From assembly GCF_015209505.1 (NCBI RefSeq), contig NZ_JADEYC010000004.1:1-64000 (forward strand): DNA of 64,000 bases. Reading direction: 5' to 3'. The notes under the pieces are model-generated. The model did no database searches. It had not been told where the DNA came from and saw nothing but the letters and a program-made list of their open reading frames with translations. Source of the stretch: Saccharopolyspora montiporae (lineage in GTDB: Bacteria; Actinomycetota; Actinomycetes; Mycobacteriales; Pseudonocardiaceae). The stretch's first letter is position 1. The number at the start of each line of letters is the position of its first letter. This document shows positions 1 through 9,379 of the stretch, piece by piece. The position numbers were made by a program, and so were the translations under genes.

Positions 1-74
1 TCGTCACCGACCGCCGAAGCGACCTCCGGATCCACAGCGGCCAGCTGGTCGTTGAACAGGTCCGGTGTCGACAT
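1..74 (-). CDS. glyA: Serine hydroxymethyltransferase, N-terminal fragment (cut by window edge)
   Basis: Only the first 24 codons are inside the window. They read MSTPDLFNDQLAAVDPEVAS and onward, which resembles the start of actinobacterial GlyA (a Pro-Glu-Val/Ala motif just before the first PLP-domain helix). GlyA interconverts serine and glycine with tetrahydrofolate in the cytoplasm. A strong ribosome binding site, AGGAGGC at 81-87, lies 6 nt before the ATG. The gene follows gcvT by 25 nt on the same strand, so it is probably cotranscribed and under the same glycine riboswitch. The family call rests on the short N-terminus plus context; the PLP lysine cannot be seen. Confidence 0.8.
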   Translation of the reverse strand, partial: MSTPDLFNDQLAAVDPEVASAVGD

Positions 75-99
75 GGTGTTGCCTCCTGGTTCGATCTTG

Positions 100-1200
100 T
101 CAGGCGTTGCGGCGGTAGAACGGCAGCTCGACGACCTCGACCGCGACGCCCTTGCCGCGGATGTCGACCTGCAGTGCCGTTCCCGGCTCGCTCACCGCCC
201 GGTCCACGTAGGCCATCCCGATCGGGTGGCCCAGGGTCGGGGACGGGGCTCCGCTGGTCACGACGCCGACCTCGGCGCCGGACTCGTCGAGCACCCGGTA
301 GTCGTGGCGGGGGGCGCGCCGCTGCTGGGTGGTCAGCCCGACGAGCGCGCGTTCGGTGGGCTTCTCCGCGGCCGCGGCCAGCGCCTGCTTGCCGACGAAG
401 TCGCCGGGCTTGTCCAGCTTGACCACTCGGCCGAGATTGGCGTCGTACGGGGTCAGCCGGTCGGAGAGCTCGTTGCCGTACAGCGGCATGCCCGCTTCCA
501 GCCGGAGCGTGTCGCGGCAGGCCAGCCCGGCCGGCTTGAGGTCGTGTTCGGCGCCGGATTCGGTCAGCGCGCGCCAGACGTCTTCGGCGTCCCCGGGCGC
601 GGTGAACAGCTCGAAACCGTCCTCGCCGGTGTAGCCGGTGCGGGCCAGCAGCACGTCCTTGCCCGCCACCTGGCTCGGATAGCCCGCGTAGTACTTGACC
701 TCGGTGAGGTCGGTGCTGGTCAGCGGGCTGAGGATCGCGGCCGCGCGGGGTCCCTGCACCGCGATCAGCGCGTACTCGTCCGAGGCGTCGTGGAAGGCGG
801 CGTCGAAACCGGTGACCCGTTCGGCGAGTTCGGTCGAGACCACCGCCGCGTTGGCCGCGTTGGCCACGATGAGGAACTCCTCGTCGGCCAGCCGGTAGAC
901 GATCAGGTCGTCGAGCACACCGCCCGCGGCGTTGCACAGCATCGTGTACCGCGCCCGGCCTGCGGTGATGGCCGAAGCGTTCGCCACCAGCGCGTAGTCC
1001 AGCGCTGCGGCCGCCTGCGGGCCGGTGATGCGGATCTCGCCCATGTGGGACAGGTCGAACAGCCCGGCGCTGGTGCGCACCGCGGTGTGCTCGGCGGTCT
1101 CCCCGGCATAGCGGACCGGCATGTTCCAGCCTGCGAACTCGGTGAACGTCGCCCCGAGGGCTTCGTGCACGCCGTGCAGGGGTGTCGATCGGGGCGGCAT
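100..1200 (-). CDS. gcvT: Glycine cleavage system T protein (aminomethyltransferase)
   Basis: 366 aa, the usual length for GcvT. The enzyme takes the aminomethyl group from the H protein and makes 5,10-methylene-THF and ammonia. The N-terminus (TPLHGVHEALGA, then FAGWNMPVRY) and the GLFDLSHMGEI segment are typical; LACRDTLRLEAGMPLYG with the acidic folate-contacting residues lies near residue 230, and the C-terminal barrel includes GAPSPTLGHPIGMAYVD. The ATG at 1200 is chosen because AGAAGGAG lies just upstream and the next in-frame sequence belongs to the riboswitch leader. It is the first gene of a gcvT-glyA unit. No gcvH or gcvP lies nearby in the window. Confidence 0.95.
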   Translation of the reverse strand: MPPRSTPLHGVHEALGATFTEFAGWNMPVRYAGETAEHTAVRTSAGLFDLSHMGEIRITGPQAAAALDYALVANASAITAGRARYTMLCNAAGGVLDDLIVYRLADEEFLIVANAANAAVVSTELAERVTGFDAAFHDASDEYALIAVQGPRAAAILSPLTSTDLTEVKYYAGYPSQVAGKDVLLARTGYTGEDGFELFTAPGDAEDVWRALTESGAEHDLKPAGLACRDTLRLEAGMPLYGNELSDRLTPYDANLGRVVKLDKPGDFVGKQALAAAAEKPTERALVGLTTQQRRAPRHDYRVLDESGAEVGVVTSGAPSPTLGHPIGMAYVDRAVSEPGTALQVDIRGKGVAVEVVELPFYRRNA

Positions 1201-1324
1201 GTGGTGCGACTCCTTCTGGTGGGCGCGGGCCGGCGGTCGAGGCCGCCGCGGCGCGCTGAATCCACCATATCCCGGGCTGCCCCGCCCGCGGCCTGCGCGG
1301 CTGTGCGCTGGCCGGGCGGTCTCC

Positions 1325-1505
1325 CCGGAGTCATCTGGCCTGAGAGTTTCGCCACCGGTCGGGTGGCTTGCACCGTGGGCGAGGAGCGTGCTGCTCCTGC
1401 TTTTCTCCAGTGTCGCCTGCTGTCGCGCGGTAGCGGTGCCTGAGAGTTTTCTGGGGAGTTGTTGCTCCTTCGGCGCTCCGGGGCGGAGTCTCTCCCGCAC
1501 GACGT
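1325..1505 (-). promoter_or_regulatory. Tandem glycine riboswitch upstream of gcvT
   Basis: On the minus strand the leader holds two aptamer-like modules. The first (about 1505-1435) has GCGGGAGAGACUC, then GCGCCGAAGGAGCAA (CCGAAGG core at 1467-1473) and ends in CUCUCAGG (1437-1446). The second (about 1420-1325) starts with CUGGAGAAAAGCAGG and ends in a second CUCUCAGG (1338-1347); its core reads CCCACGGUGCAA in place of the canonical CCGAAGG. These are the hallmark blocks of the gcvT-type glycine riboswitch. It sits 125 nt before the gcvT start and should turn expression on when glycine is abundant. Exact ends are approximate. Confidence 0.92.
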
Positions 1506-1584
1506 CGTCGGCGCGTGTTTTCGATTGTGCGTACAGAACGTTACGAAGCGGCCGGGGCCGGGTCAACCGAACGCGATGGTGATC

Positions 1585-2241
1585 TCACCGGGGTTGTGCT
1601 CCGACCTGTCCGTCCGGAGCCCAGGTCAGCTGCCCGTGCAGCGTGCGGAGCCCGGCGATCAGCGCTTCCAGCGCGAGCTCGAAGCTGTCCGCGTCGATCT
1701 CCGCCGCGTGTTCGCGCAGCAGGTGCGCGCGGTTGAGGTGCGGGAGCTCGTCGTAGAGGCCGGGTTCGTCCGGGAAGCCGCCGGAGAACGATGCCAGCGC
1801 CGATCCGACGACCAGGTACTTCGCCGAGGCGCCGATCATCGTCGCATACCGCTGCGGCCAGCCGGCCCGGGTGAGCCCGCCGTGCACGGCATCGGCGCGC
1901 TGCAGGGCGTTCTCCCGCCGGTCGGGTCCGGTCGCCAGCAGCGGGACCAGGTTGGGGTGCGCGGCCAGCGCGGCCCGGTAGGAGCGGGTCCAGATGCGCA
2001 GGCCGGTGGCCCAGTCCGCGTCGAACCCGGACACGTCCACCGCGGCCATCACCCCGTTGGCGATCTCCTGCAGCAGCTCGTCCTTGGTCGCGACGTGGTT
2101 GTACAGCGACGCCGCGCGCACCCCGAGGCGTTCGGCGAGCCTGCGCATGGACAGCGCTTCCAGGCCGTCCGCATCGATGATCTCCAGGCCGGTCTGCCTG
2201 ATCCGTTCCGGGGACAGGCGGGGAGTGGTGGGTCTGGGCAC
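1585..2241 (-). CDS. TetR/AcrR family transcriptional regulator
   Basis: 218 aa. An N-terminal TetR helix-turn-helix is seen at residues 10-55, with RRLAERLGVRAASLYNHV as the recognition region; the C-terminal part matches the ligand-binding fold loosely, in the style of the TetR_C domain of tetracycline-repressor-like proteins. The start is a GTG at 2241 preceded by AGGAAAGG. The gene is divergent from an acyl-CoA dehydrogenase at 2380, and a perfect inverted repeat (2337-2351) lies between them. It therefore probably represses that dehydrogenase and itself in response to an acyl or aromatic ligand. The ligand is unknown. Confidence 0.88.
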   Translation of the reverse strand: MPRPTTPRLSPERIRQTGLEIIDADGLEALSMRRLAERLGVRAASLYNHVATKDELLQEIANGVMAAVDVSGFDADWATGLRIWTRSYRAALAAHPNLVPLLATGPDRRENALQRADAVHGGLTRAGWPQRYATMIGASAKYLVVGSALASFSGGFPDEPGLYDELPHLNRAHLLREHAAEIDADSFELALEALIAGLRTLHGQLTWAPDGQVGAQPR

Positions 2242-2336
2242 GGTCGGCCTTTCCTCGTCGCGGTGCTCCTCGGCGGGGCTGTCGGTGCAGCCGGGGGTCT
2301 TGCCGGTCGGGGTGCGCGCTCTTAGGCTGCCACAAA

Positions 2337-2351
2337 ACTAACGCTGTTAGT
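2337..2351. promoter_or_regulatory. Probable TetR operator
   Basis: ACTAAC-GCT-GTTAGT is a perfect inverted repeat with 6-bp arms in an AT-richer island. It lies between the TetR start (2241) and the dehydrogenase start (2380), about 29 bp before the latter. Position and symmetry fit a TetR dimer site. Assignment to the adjacent regulator is inference. Confidence 0.65.
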
Positions 2352-2379
2352 AACAGGCTCCTCGCCGAAAGGACCGACG

Positions 2380-3558
2380 ATGGTCGACTTCTCGCTGTCG
2401 GACACCGAACGCGACATCCGCGACTGGGTGCGCAACTTCGTGCAGCGCGAGCTGGTCCCGCTCGAACCGGAGGTGCTGCGCCGGGAGCGCGCCGGCGAGC
2501 GCGGGCTCACCAAGCAGGAGCAGCAGGACCTGCAGGACAAGGCCAAGCAGGCGGGTTTCTGGGGCGTGCAGACCCCGGAGGAGTACGGCGGCATGGACCT
2601 GTCCGCCGTGATGACCGCGCTGATCGAGATCGAGCTCGGGCGGACCTTCGTGCCGTTCCGGTTCGGCGGCAGCGCGGACAACATCCTGTTCCACGCCAAC
2701 GAGGAGCAGAAGCAGCGCTACCTGCTCCCGACGATCGAGGGCACCCGCAAATCCTGCTTCGCGATCACCGAACCCGGTGCGGGATCGGACGCCAAGAACA
2801 TCCGCGCCACCGCGCACCGCGACGGCGACGAGTGGGTGATCAACGGGGAGAAGACCTTCATCACCGGCGGGATCGACGCCGACTTCACCATGGTCTTCGC
2901 CGTCACCGACAAGGCCAAGGGCGCCGACGGCGGGGTGACCTGCTTCCTCGCTGACCGCGACATGGGCTGGACCTCCGAACCGATCGAGATCATGGGCGAG
3001 TGGGACCGCCAGCCCGCCTCGATGGTGTTCGACAACGTCCGCGTCCCGCACGAGAACGTGCTCGGCGAGGTCGGCGGCGGTTTCAAGCTGGCGATGCAGT
3101 GGATCGGCCGCGGTCGCTACATGCTGCCCGCCCGCGCGCTGGGCGGCTGCGAGCGGCTGGTCGAGATGGGCATGGACTACGCCCGCAACCGCGAGACGTT
3201 CGGCGCGCCGATCGCCGACCGGCAGGCGATCCAGTGGATGATCGCCGACTCCGCGGTGGAGATCGAGGCGCTGCGCTGGCTGGTGCTGCAGGCCGCGTGG
3301 CAGATCGACAACGGGATGGACTCCCGGCACGCGCAGTCCATCGCCAAGCTCTACGGCGGCACCCGGGCCAACGAGATCGTCGACCGGGTCATGCAGATGC
3401 ACGGCGGGATGGGCTACACCCGCGAACTGCCGGTGGAGCGCTGGTACCGGGACATGCGGCTGCTGCGCATCTTCGAGGGCACCGACGAGATCCAGCGGCG
3501 GACCGTGGCGCGCAACCTGCTCAAGGGGCACGCCTCGGTCAGCGGTGTGCTGGGCTGA
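2380..3558 (+). CDS. Acyl-CoA dehydrogenase family protein
   Basis: 392 aa, standard length for a single-domain flavin acyl-CoA dehydrogenase. The signature AITEPGAGSDAKNI lies near residue 130 and the C-terminal HGGMGYTRELPVER is present. The motif IFEGTDEIQRR carries the Glu (residue ~371) that acts as catalytic base in medium-chain type enzymes. Reaction: alpha,beta-dehydrogenation of an acyl-CoA with FAD, passing electrons to ETF. GAAAGGA at 2367-2373 is the ribosome binding site. Divergent from the TetR gene, it is the likely target of that regulator. The substrate cannot be read from sequence. Confidence 0.92.
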   Translation: MVDFSLSDTERDIRDWVRNFVQRELVPLEPEVLRRERAGERGLTKQEQQDLQDKAKQAGFWGVQTPEEYGGMDLSAVMTALIEIELGRTFVPFRFGGSADNILFHANEEQKQRYLLPTIEGTRKSCFAITEPGAGSDAKNIRATAHRDGDEWVINGEKTFITGGIDADFTMVFAVTDKAKGADGGVTCFLADRDMGWTSEPIEIMGEWDRQPASMVFDNVRVPHENVLGEVGGGFKLAMQWIGRGRYMLPARALGGCERLVEMGMDYARNRETFGAPIADRQAIQWMIADSAVEIEALRWLVLQAAWQIDNGMDSRHAQSIAKLYGGTRANEIVDRVMQMHGGMGYTRELPVERWYRDMRLLRIFEGTDEIQRRTVARNLLKGHASVSGVLG

Positions 3559-3566
3559 GCCGCGCG

Positions 3567-3597
3567 GGTTCCGGGCGGGCGCGTTCCGCCCGGGACC
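3567..3597 (+). terminator. Hairpin after the acyl-CoA dehydrogenase
   Basis: GGTTCCGGGCGG (3567-3578) can pair with CCGCCCGGGACC (3586-3597) around a 7-nt loop with one G-T pair. It begins 9 nt after the stop codon. There is no U tract, which is common for actinobacterial terminators. Confidence 0.6.
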
Positions 3598-3682
3598 GGT
3601 GTTCACCCGCTCGCGATCTCGGCGGGCCTCGGCGCCCCGGTAAGCTCGGTCCGGTCGTCGAACACCGAGTCCGGGAGCTCGC

Positions 3683-3835
3683 ATGTCGTTGTTCAAGAAG
3701 GTCGCCGCGTTCGCCAAGAGCCCGCAGGGGCGGCGGGCGATCAAGCAGGCCAAGCGGTACGCGCAGGACCCGAAGAACAAGCAGAAGATCGACCAGGTCA
3801 AGAACCGGGTCCTGGGCAAGGGCGGCAAGGGCTGA
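3683..3835 (+). CDS. Small basic conserved-type protein, 50 aa
   Basis: A 50-codon frame starts MSLFKKVAAFAKSPQGRRAI and ends VLGKGGKG. It has 14 Lys and 5 Arg and only two acidic residues, and it is predicted to be one or two amphipathic helices. GGGAG at 3672-3676 sits 6 nt before the ATG, and a strong hairpin (3843-3871) follows the stop. The SPQGR...QAKRYAQDP layout resembles short uncharacterised proteins found across actinomycetes. Function unknown; nucleic-acid or membrane binding are guesses from charge only. Confidence 0.75.
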   Translation: MSLFKKVAAFAKSPQGRRAIKQAKRYAQDPKNKQKIDQVKNRVLGKGGKG

Positions 3836-4212
3836 CCCTGCTGCGCGCGGAATGCCCGGCATGCCGCGCGCCCGCTGCGCCGGTGGTCGTACCGCTCGGC
3901 GCCTTCCCGCTTCCCGGCGCCGCCGCGATCCTGCCGGCGCCGGGGGCGGAAGCACGAATTCCGCGCATTCCGCCCGGCCCGTCCGGCTCGGCGAATGGTG
4001 TGCCGCGAATCCGGATCGCCCGGAATCCGCGGCTGCGCGAAGAATCCCACCTGCCGCCCGTTCGGGGCCCGGAAAAGCCCACCGGTGCGCGCGGATCCTT
4101 CCCACGGGAACGGATTCTGCGCCCATCCGGGAAGAATCAACGCAATTCCGGTGAAATCGGGCACAACATTTTCACTCGAATGGGTGTAATCCGAATGGGT
4201 GGAAAAGAACGC
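3836..4212. other. Gene-free stretch between the small basic protein and the epimerase
   Basis: It opens with a hairpin, GCGCGCGG-A-ATGCC-C-GGCAT-G-CCGCGCGC (3843-3871), which probably terminates the preceding gene. The remainder becomes steadily more AT-rich toward 4200. No reading frame with convincing codon bias was seen on either strand. Confidence 0.6.
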
Positions 4213-4225
4213 TAGGGTCGGCCCC
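4177..4225 (+). promoter_or_regulatory. Leaderless promoter with a 10-bp direct repeat
   Basis: The -10 hexamer TAGGGT (4213-4218) ends 7 nt before the GTG at 4226, so transcription probably starts at or near that codon. CGAATGGGTG occurs twice, at 4177-4186 and 4192-4201, spaced 15 bp apart, and the second copy covers the -35 position. The repeat could be an operator or an activator site. Neither role is proven. Confidence 0.5.
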
Positions 4226-5188
4226 GTGCCAACCAGCTCCGCCGCCTCCGCCGAGAACTCCCCCCGCGTCGTCGTCACCGGTGGATCCGGATTCGTCGGC
4301 CGCGCCGTCGTCCGCGCGCTCACCGCACGCGGGACCCCCGTCACCGTCGTCGACCTGCAGCCGCTGCCGGACGAGCTGCGCAGTGGGCTCGTGGAGCATG
4401 TCCAGGGCGATCTGCGCGAACCCGCCGTGCGGTCGGCCGCCGTGCCCGACGGCTGCGCCGGGATCGTGCACCTGGCCGCGATCACCTCGGTGCTGCGCTC
4501 GATCGAGCACCCCGCGCAGACGCACGAGGCGAACGTGGCGGTGACCCAGGAACTGCTCGAACTGTGCCGGGCGCGCGGCTGCGGTCGGATCGTGCTGGCC
4601 TCCACCAACGCCGTGGTCGGCGACATCGGGCACGCGCGCATCACCGAAGACCTGCCGCTGCGGCCGCTGACGCCCTACGGCGCCACCAAGGCCGCCTGCG
4701 AGATGCTGCTGTCCGGCTACGCCGGGTCCTACGGGATCGCCGCCGCCGCGCTGCGGTTCACCAACATCTACGGCCCGGGCATGGCGCACAAGGACAGCTT
4801 CGTGCCCCGCCTGATGCGCGCGGCCGCGGCCGGGACCGGCGTGCAGGTGTACGGGGACGGGCGGCAGCGGCGCGATTTCGTGCACGTCGACGACGTGGTC
4901 CGGGGTATCCTCGCCGCCTTCGATGGCGACTACAGCGGCACCGCGATCATCGGTGCCGGTGAATCGTTCTCCGTGCTGGAGCTCGTCGACGCGGTGCGCG
5001 CGGCGACCGGCCGCGAGATCCCGCTGGACCACGTGCCCGCCAAGAACGGCGAGATGCCCGCGGTGATCGTGGAGATCGAGCGGGCGCGGCACGACCTCGG
5101 CTACCGGCCCTCCACCGGGCTGACCGACGGGCTGCGCACGGTGTGGGAGGACTTCCGGCGGACCGACGAGCTGTCCGAAGTGTCATGA
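4226..5188 (+). CDS. NAD-dependent sugar-nucleotide epimerase/dehydratase
   Basis: 320 aa, extended short-chain dehydrogenase fold. The NAD-binding motif TGGSGFVG is at residues ~19-26 and the catalytic YGATK pair near residue 152. The sequence resembles UDP-glucose 4-epimerase-type enzymes (GalE/WbpP). The GTG at 4226 is preferred over an upstream in-frame codon because a TAGGGT -10 element ends 7 nt before it. Its stop overlaps the start of the next gene by 4 nt (ATGA), so epimerase and membrane glycosyltransferase are translationally coupled. It likely makes the activated sugar used by the following glycosyltransferases. The exact sugar is unknown. Confidence 0.87.
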   Translation: MPTSSAASAENSPRVVVTGGSGFVGRAVVRALTARGTPVTVVDLQPLPDELRSGLVEHVQGDLREPAVRSAAVPDGCAGIVHLAAITSVLRSIEHPAQTHEANVAVTQELLELCRARGCGRIVLASTNAVVGDIGHARITEDLPLRPLTPYGATKAACEMLLSGYAGSYGIAAAALRFTNIYGPGMAHKDSFVPRLMRAAAAGTGVQVYGDGRQRRDFVHVDDVVRGILAAFDGDYSGTAIIGAGESFSVLELVDAVRAATGREIPLDHVPAKNGEMPAVIVEIERARHDLGYRPSTGLTDGLRTVWEDFRRTDELSEVS

Positions 5189-6615
5189 TCCGGGGCGTCC
5201 GGACCGGCTCGGTGCCCGGTTTCCTGCGGCGGCACTGGCTGCTGGTGCTGCTGCTGGTGGCGGGACTGGCGCTGCGCGTGGTGGTACAGCTGGCATACCG
5301 CCCGGCGCTGCTCTACATCGATTCGTTCCGCTACCTGGCGGACCTGGGGGTCTTCTACCCTGGCGGGATCAACCCGATCGGCTACGGGGCCTTCCTGCTG
5401 CCGTTGCTGACCATCGGCGACCTGGCGTTCGTCGCCGCCGTGCAGCACCTGCTGGGCCTCGGCCTGGGCGTGTGGATCTACGCGCTGCTGCGCAGGCACG
5501 GCGCGCCGAACTGGCTGGCGGCGCTGGCCGCTGCCCCGGTGTTGCTGGACGCCTACCAGCTGCAGATCGAGCACAACATCATGTCCGATCTGCTCTTCCA
5601 GGCCGTGCTGCTGGGCGCGGTGCACCTGCTGACCCGCGCTCGCCCGGGCCCGCGCACCGCCGCGCTCGCGGGTGTGCTGCTGGGCTGCGCCGTGCTGGTG
5701 CGGCTGGTCGGGGTCACCCTCGTGCTGCCCGCCGCGGTGTTCGTGCTGCTGGCCGCCGGATGCCGGCCCGCGGACGGCTGGCGCCGCCGGATCCGCTCGG
5801 CGGGAGCGCTGGTGGCCGGATTCGCCGTGCTGCTGGGCGGTTACGCGGTCTACAACCTCGCCTGGACCGGGGTGCCCGCGCTGAGCGGCTCCACCGGCAG
5901 CGTCGTGTACGGGCGCACCGCGGTGGTGGCCGACTGCCCGGCGCTGGACCTCACGCCCGCCGAAGAACTGGTGTGCCCGGACGAACCGGTCGCGCAGCGC
6001 GAGCTGACCGGGATCGACCACTACATCCACTTCTACGCCGTGCAGCACCGCGTCGCCGAGGAGCTGCCGGAGGGCACCGATCTCGGCTCGGTGCAGGGAT
6101 CGTTCGCGCGGAAAGTCCTGCTGCACCAGCCCGACGACGTGCTCGCCGGTGTGCTCACCGACTTCCTGAAGGGCTTCGCGCCCACCCGGACGCAGGCCCC
6201 GGGCGACGTTCCGCTGCACCGCTGGCAGTTCCAGACCGAGTATCCGCTGCACGCCGAGCAGTGGTACGTGGCCGAGTGGGCCGAGCTGCACGACGGCGGA
6301 ACCGTGCACGCCGATCCCGAGCTGGCCGGATTCCTGCGCGCCTACCAGCTCGGCGGCGGCTACACCCCCGGCACGCTGCTGGGGCTCGCGTTCGTCCCCG
6401 CCGCGCTGGCCGTGCTCGGGGTGGGGCGGGCCCGGCGTTCCGGACTGCGCGCGATCTGCCTGCTGCCCGCCGGTCTCGCGGTCGCCGTGCTGGGAACCGC
6501 TGCCGCCATGGAGTTCTCCTGGCGCTACCAATTGCCCGGCCTCGTGCTGCTGCCCGTGGCAGCGGCGCTGGGCTTGACCGCACTGTTCGGCCCGCGCACC
6601 GGGAACGAGCGATGA
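5185..6615 (+). CDS. Polytopic membrane glycosyltransferase-like protein
   Basis: 476 aa. About 9-11 hydrophobic segments run through the protein, starting at WLLVLLLVAGLALRVVV (~residues 16-32). The early loop IDSFRYL carries an acidic residue in the place where GT-C enzymes (ArnT/PMT-like) hold their catalytic Asp, and the large extracytoplasmic loop is at about residues 240-390. The family transfers sugars from polyprenyl-phosphate donors outside the membrane. It overlaps the epimerase stop and the following GT2 start by 4 nt each, so the three form one translationally coupled operon. Acceptor unknown. Confidence 0.72.
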   Translation: MIRGVRTGSVPGFLRRHWLLVLLLVAGLALRVVVQLAYRPALLYIDSFRYLADLGVFYPGGINPIGYGAFLLPLLTIGDLAFVAAVQHLLGLGLGVWIYALLRRHGAPNWLAALAAAPVLLDAYQLQIEHNIMSDLLFQAVLLGAVHLLTRARPGPRTAALAGVLLGCAVLVRLVGVTLVLPAAVFVLLAAGCRPADGWRRRIRSAGALVAGFAVLLGGYAVYNLAWTGVPALSGSTGSVVYGRTAVVADCPALDLTPAEELVCPDEPVAQRELTGIDHYIHFYAVQHRVAEELPEGTDLGSVQGSFARKVLLHQPDDVLAGVLTDFLKGFAPTRTQAPGDVPLHRWQFQTEYPLHAEQWYVAEWAELHDGGTVHADPELAGFLRAYQLGGGYTPGTLLGLAFVPAALAVLGVGRARRSGLRAICLLPAGLAVAVLGTAAAMEFSWRYQLPGLVLLPVAAALGLTALFGPRTGNER

Positions 6616-7484
6616 CCGCGACACGGCCGGGCGCCTCGGCCCGGAACACGACCGAGACCCCAGGAGCTCCGATGCTGCAGCCCTTCCCGGACACCGTCGA
6701 CGCCGCCGCGTTGGCCGAGTTCGCCCGGTGCCACGCCCCGGACCGGTTCGCGCCGGTCGTCGTGCTCATCGCGGCCTACGACGAGCAGGACGCGATCGGC
6801 GGGGTGCTCGCCGCGATCCCGGACCGCTGCTGCGGGCTGCCGGTCGAAGTGCTGGTGGTGGTGGACGGCGCCACCGACGCGACCGCGCGCGTGGCCCGCG
6901 AGCACGGGGCCCGCACCTGCGAGGTGCCGGTCAACCGAGGGCAGGGTGCGGCGCTGCGGCTGGGCTACCATCTCGCCGAGCAGCGCGGTGCGCAGTACGT
7001 GGTGACCACCGATGCCGACGGGCAGTACGACCCGGCCGAGCTCGACCTGCTGCTGCGCCCGCTGCTGGACGATCGGGCCGATTTCACGACGGGTTCGCGC
7101 ACGTTGGGCAGCAGCGAGCGGCCCGCCCTGCTGCGCAGGATCGGTACCCGGGTGTTCGCCACCGCCGTCAGCGCGCTGACCGGTAGGCGCGTCACCGACA
7201 CCTCGTTCGGCTTCCGCGCGATGCGCGCACAGGTCCCGGTTTCGGTGGCGCTGCGCCAGCAGCAGTACCAGTCGGCCGAACTGCTCGTGGGTGTGCTCAG
7301 CCGCGGCTATCGGGTCCACGAGGTGCCGATGCGGATGCTGGCCCGCACGGCCGGCAGCAGCAAGAAGGGCAACGACCTGGTCTACGGCTACCGCTACGCG
7401 AAGGTCGTGCTCGGCACCTGGTGGCGGGAGCGCCGGTCGGGCCCACCGGAGGTCAGCAAGGGGGTGGTGGGCGATCGCGGGTGA
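6612..7484 (+). CDS. Glycosyltransferase family 2, polyprenyl-phosphate mannosyl/glucosyltransferase type
   Basis: 290 aa. The GT-A fold is clear: VVVLIAAYDEQDAIGGVL (~residues 45-62), VLVVVDGATDAT, the donor-metal motif TDADGQYDP, and the acceptor region TDTSFGFRAM. It resembles DPM1/ArnC-type synthases that load a sugar onto a polyprenyl phosphate. It lacks C-terminal membrane helices, so a GtrA-type partner fits: one lies convergent just downstream. The ATG at 6612 overlaps the previous stop; a second ATG at 6672 (MLQPF) is possible. Together with the preceding membrane transferase it suggests lipid-linked sugar made inside and transferred outside the cell. Confidence 0.88.
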   Translation: MTATRPGASARNTTETPGAPMLQPFPDTVDAAALAEFARCHAPDRFAPVVVLIAAYDEQDAIGGVLAAIPDRCCGLPVEVLVVVDGATDATARVAREHGARTCEVPVNRGQGAALRLGYHLAEQRGAQYVVTTDADGQYDPAELDLLLRPLLDDRADFTTGSRTLGSSERPALLRRIGTRVFATAVSALTGRRVTDTSFGFRAMRAQVPVSVALRQQQYQSAELLVGVLSRGYRVHEVPMRMLARTAGSSKKGNDLVYGYRYAKVVLGTWWRERRSGPPEVSKGVVGDRG

Positions 7485-7950
7485 ACACCAGCCGGTCGAT
7501 GAGGAAGAACTTCAGCACGAACATCGCGGCGTAGGTACCGGCGAACGCCGCCCACACCACGGCCACCTGAGCCGACCGCTCGTCCGGGAACGCGCTGTGC
7601 GCCAGGCCTTCGGCCAGGTGCGTCGCCGCCGCGGCCAGCAGGGCGGTGAGCACCGAGATCGTGCCGTAGCGCAGCAGTTGTCCGCGCAGCCCGACCCTGC
7701 CGCGGTTCCCCCAGGTGCGCCGGTTGAGCGCGAAGTTGGGCACGGCGCCGGCCAGCCACGCGGCGACGGTGGCGACCACCGGCGCGGCACCGAGCGAGTA
7801 GCTGAGCAGGAACACGACCTGGCTGATGGCGGTGGCCACGACGGAGGCCGCGGCGAACCGGGACAGCAGGTGCCAGTACGGGCGCGGTCGGCCCGCGTGC
7901 TCGGCGCCGGTGTCTCGGGTGGCGTGCTGCACGGTCTCCTCCAGGTTCAT
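7453..7950 (-). CDS. GtrA-like membrane protein
   Basis: 165 aa from the ATG at 7950. Four hydrophobic helices lie at about residues 28-50, 52-72, 90-110 and 125-145, with the NFALNRRTWGNRG loop typical of GtrA proteins. GtrA proteins are thought to flip or assist polyprenyl-phosphate sugars across the membrane. Its 3' end overlaps the 3' end of the convergent GT2 gene by 32 bp. A longer form starting at a TTG (8031) is possible, but its extra N-terminus is Arg/Gly-rich and unlike the family. Confidence 0.82.
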   Translation of the reverse strand: MNLEETVQHATRDTGAEHAGRPRPYWHLLSRFAAASVVATAISQVVFLLSYSLGAAPVVATVAAWLAGAVPNFALNRRTWGNRGRVGLRGQLLRYGTISVLTALLAAAATHLAEGLAHSAFPDERSAQVAVVWAAFAGTYAAMFVLKFFLIDRLVFTRDRPPPPC

Positions 7951-8136
7951 CGTCCGCGGTCCGGTACCGGAAGGCTGCCGTCCGCGGCGGCCGCGGTCAT
8001 GTCGTCCCGTGGCAAAGGGGACACTTCGCAACCAGCGGAAGGAATGAGAACATGCCGAATGTTATATCCATCGGGTGAAGCCGTTCCTACTGGCTTGACT
8101 TAGCGGATTCTGGGTTTCGGCGTCCGGCACTCCTGA

Positions 8137-9351
<1,215 letters not shown>

Positions 9352-9379
9352 ACCTGCCGCGCGGCGGCGAAGGCTCGCG

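Noticed and set aside
2347-4644. Long minus-strand open frame opposite the acyl-CoA dehydrogenase and intergenic region
   Set aside because: Low-complexity Arg/Ala/Gly/Pro/His translation without family motifs; it mirrors the GC-rich coding strand of a clear gene.
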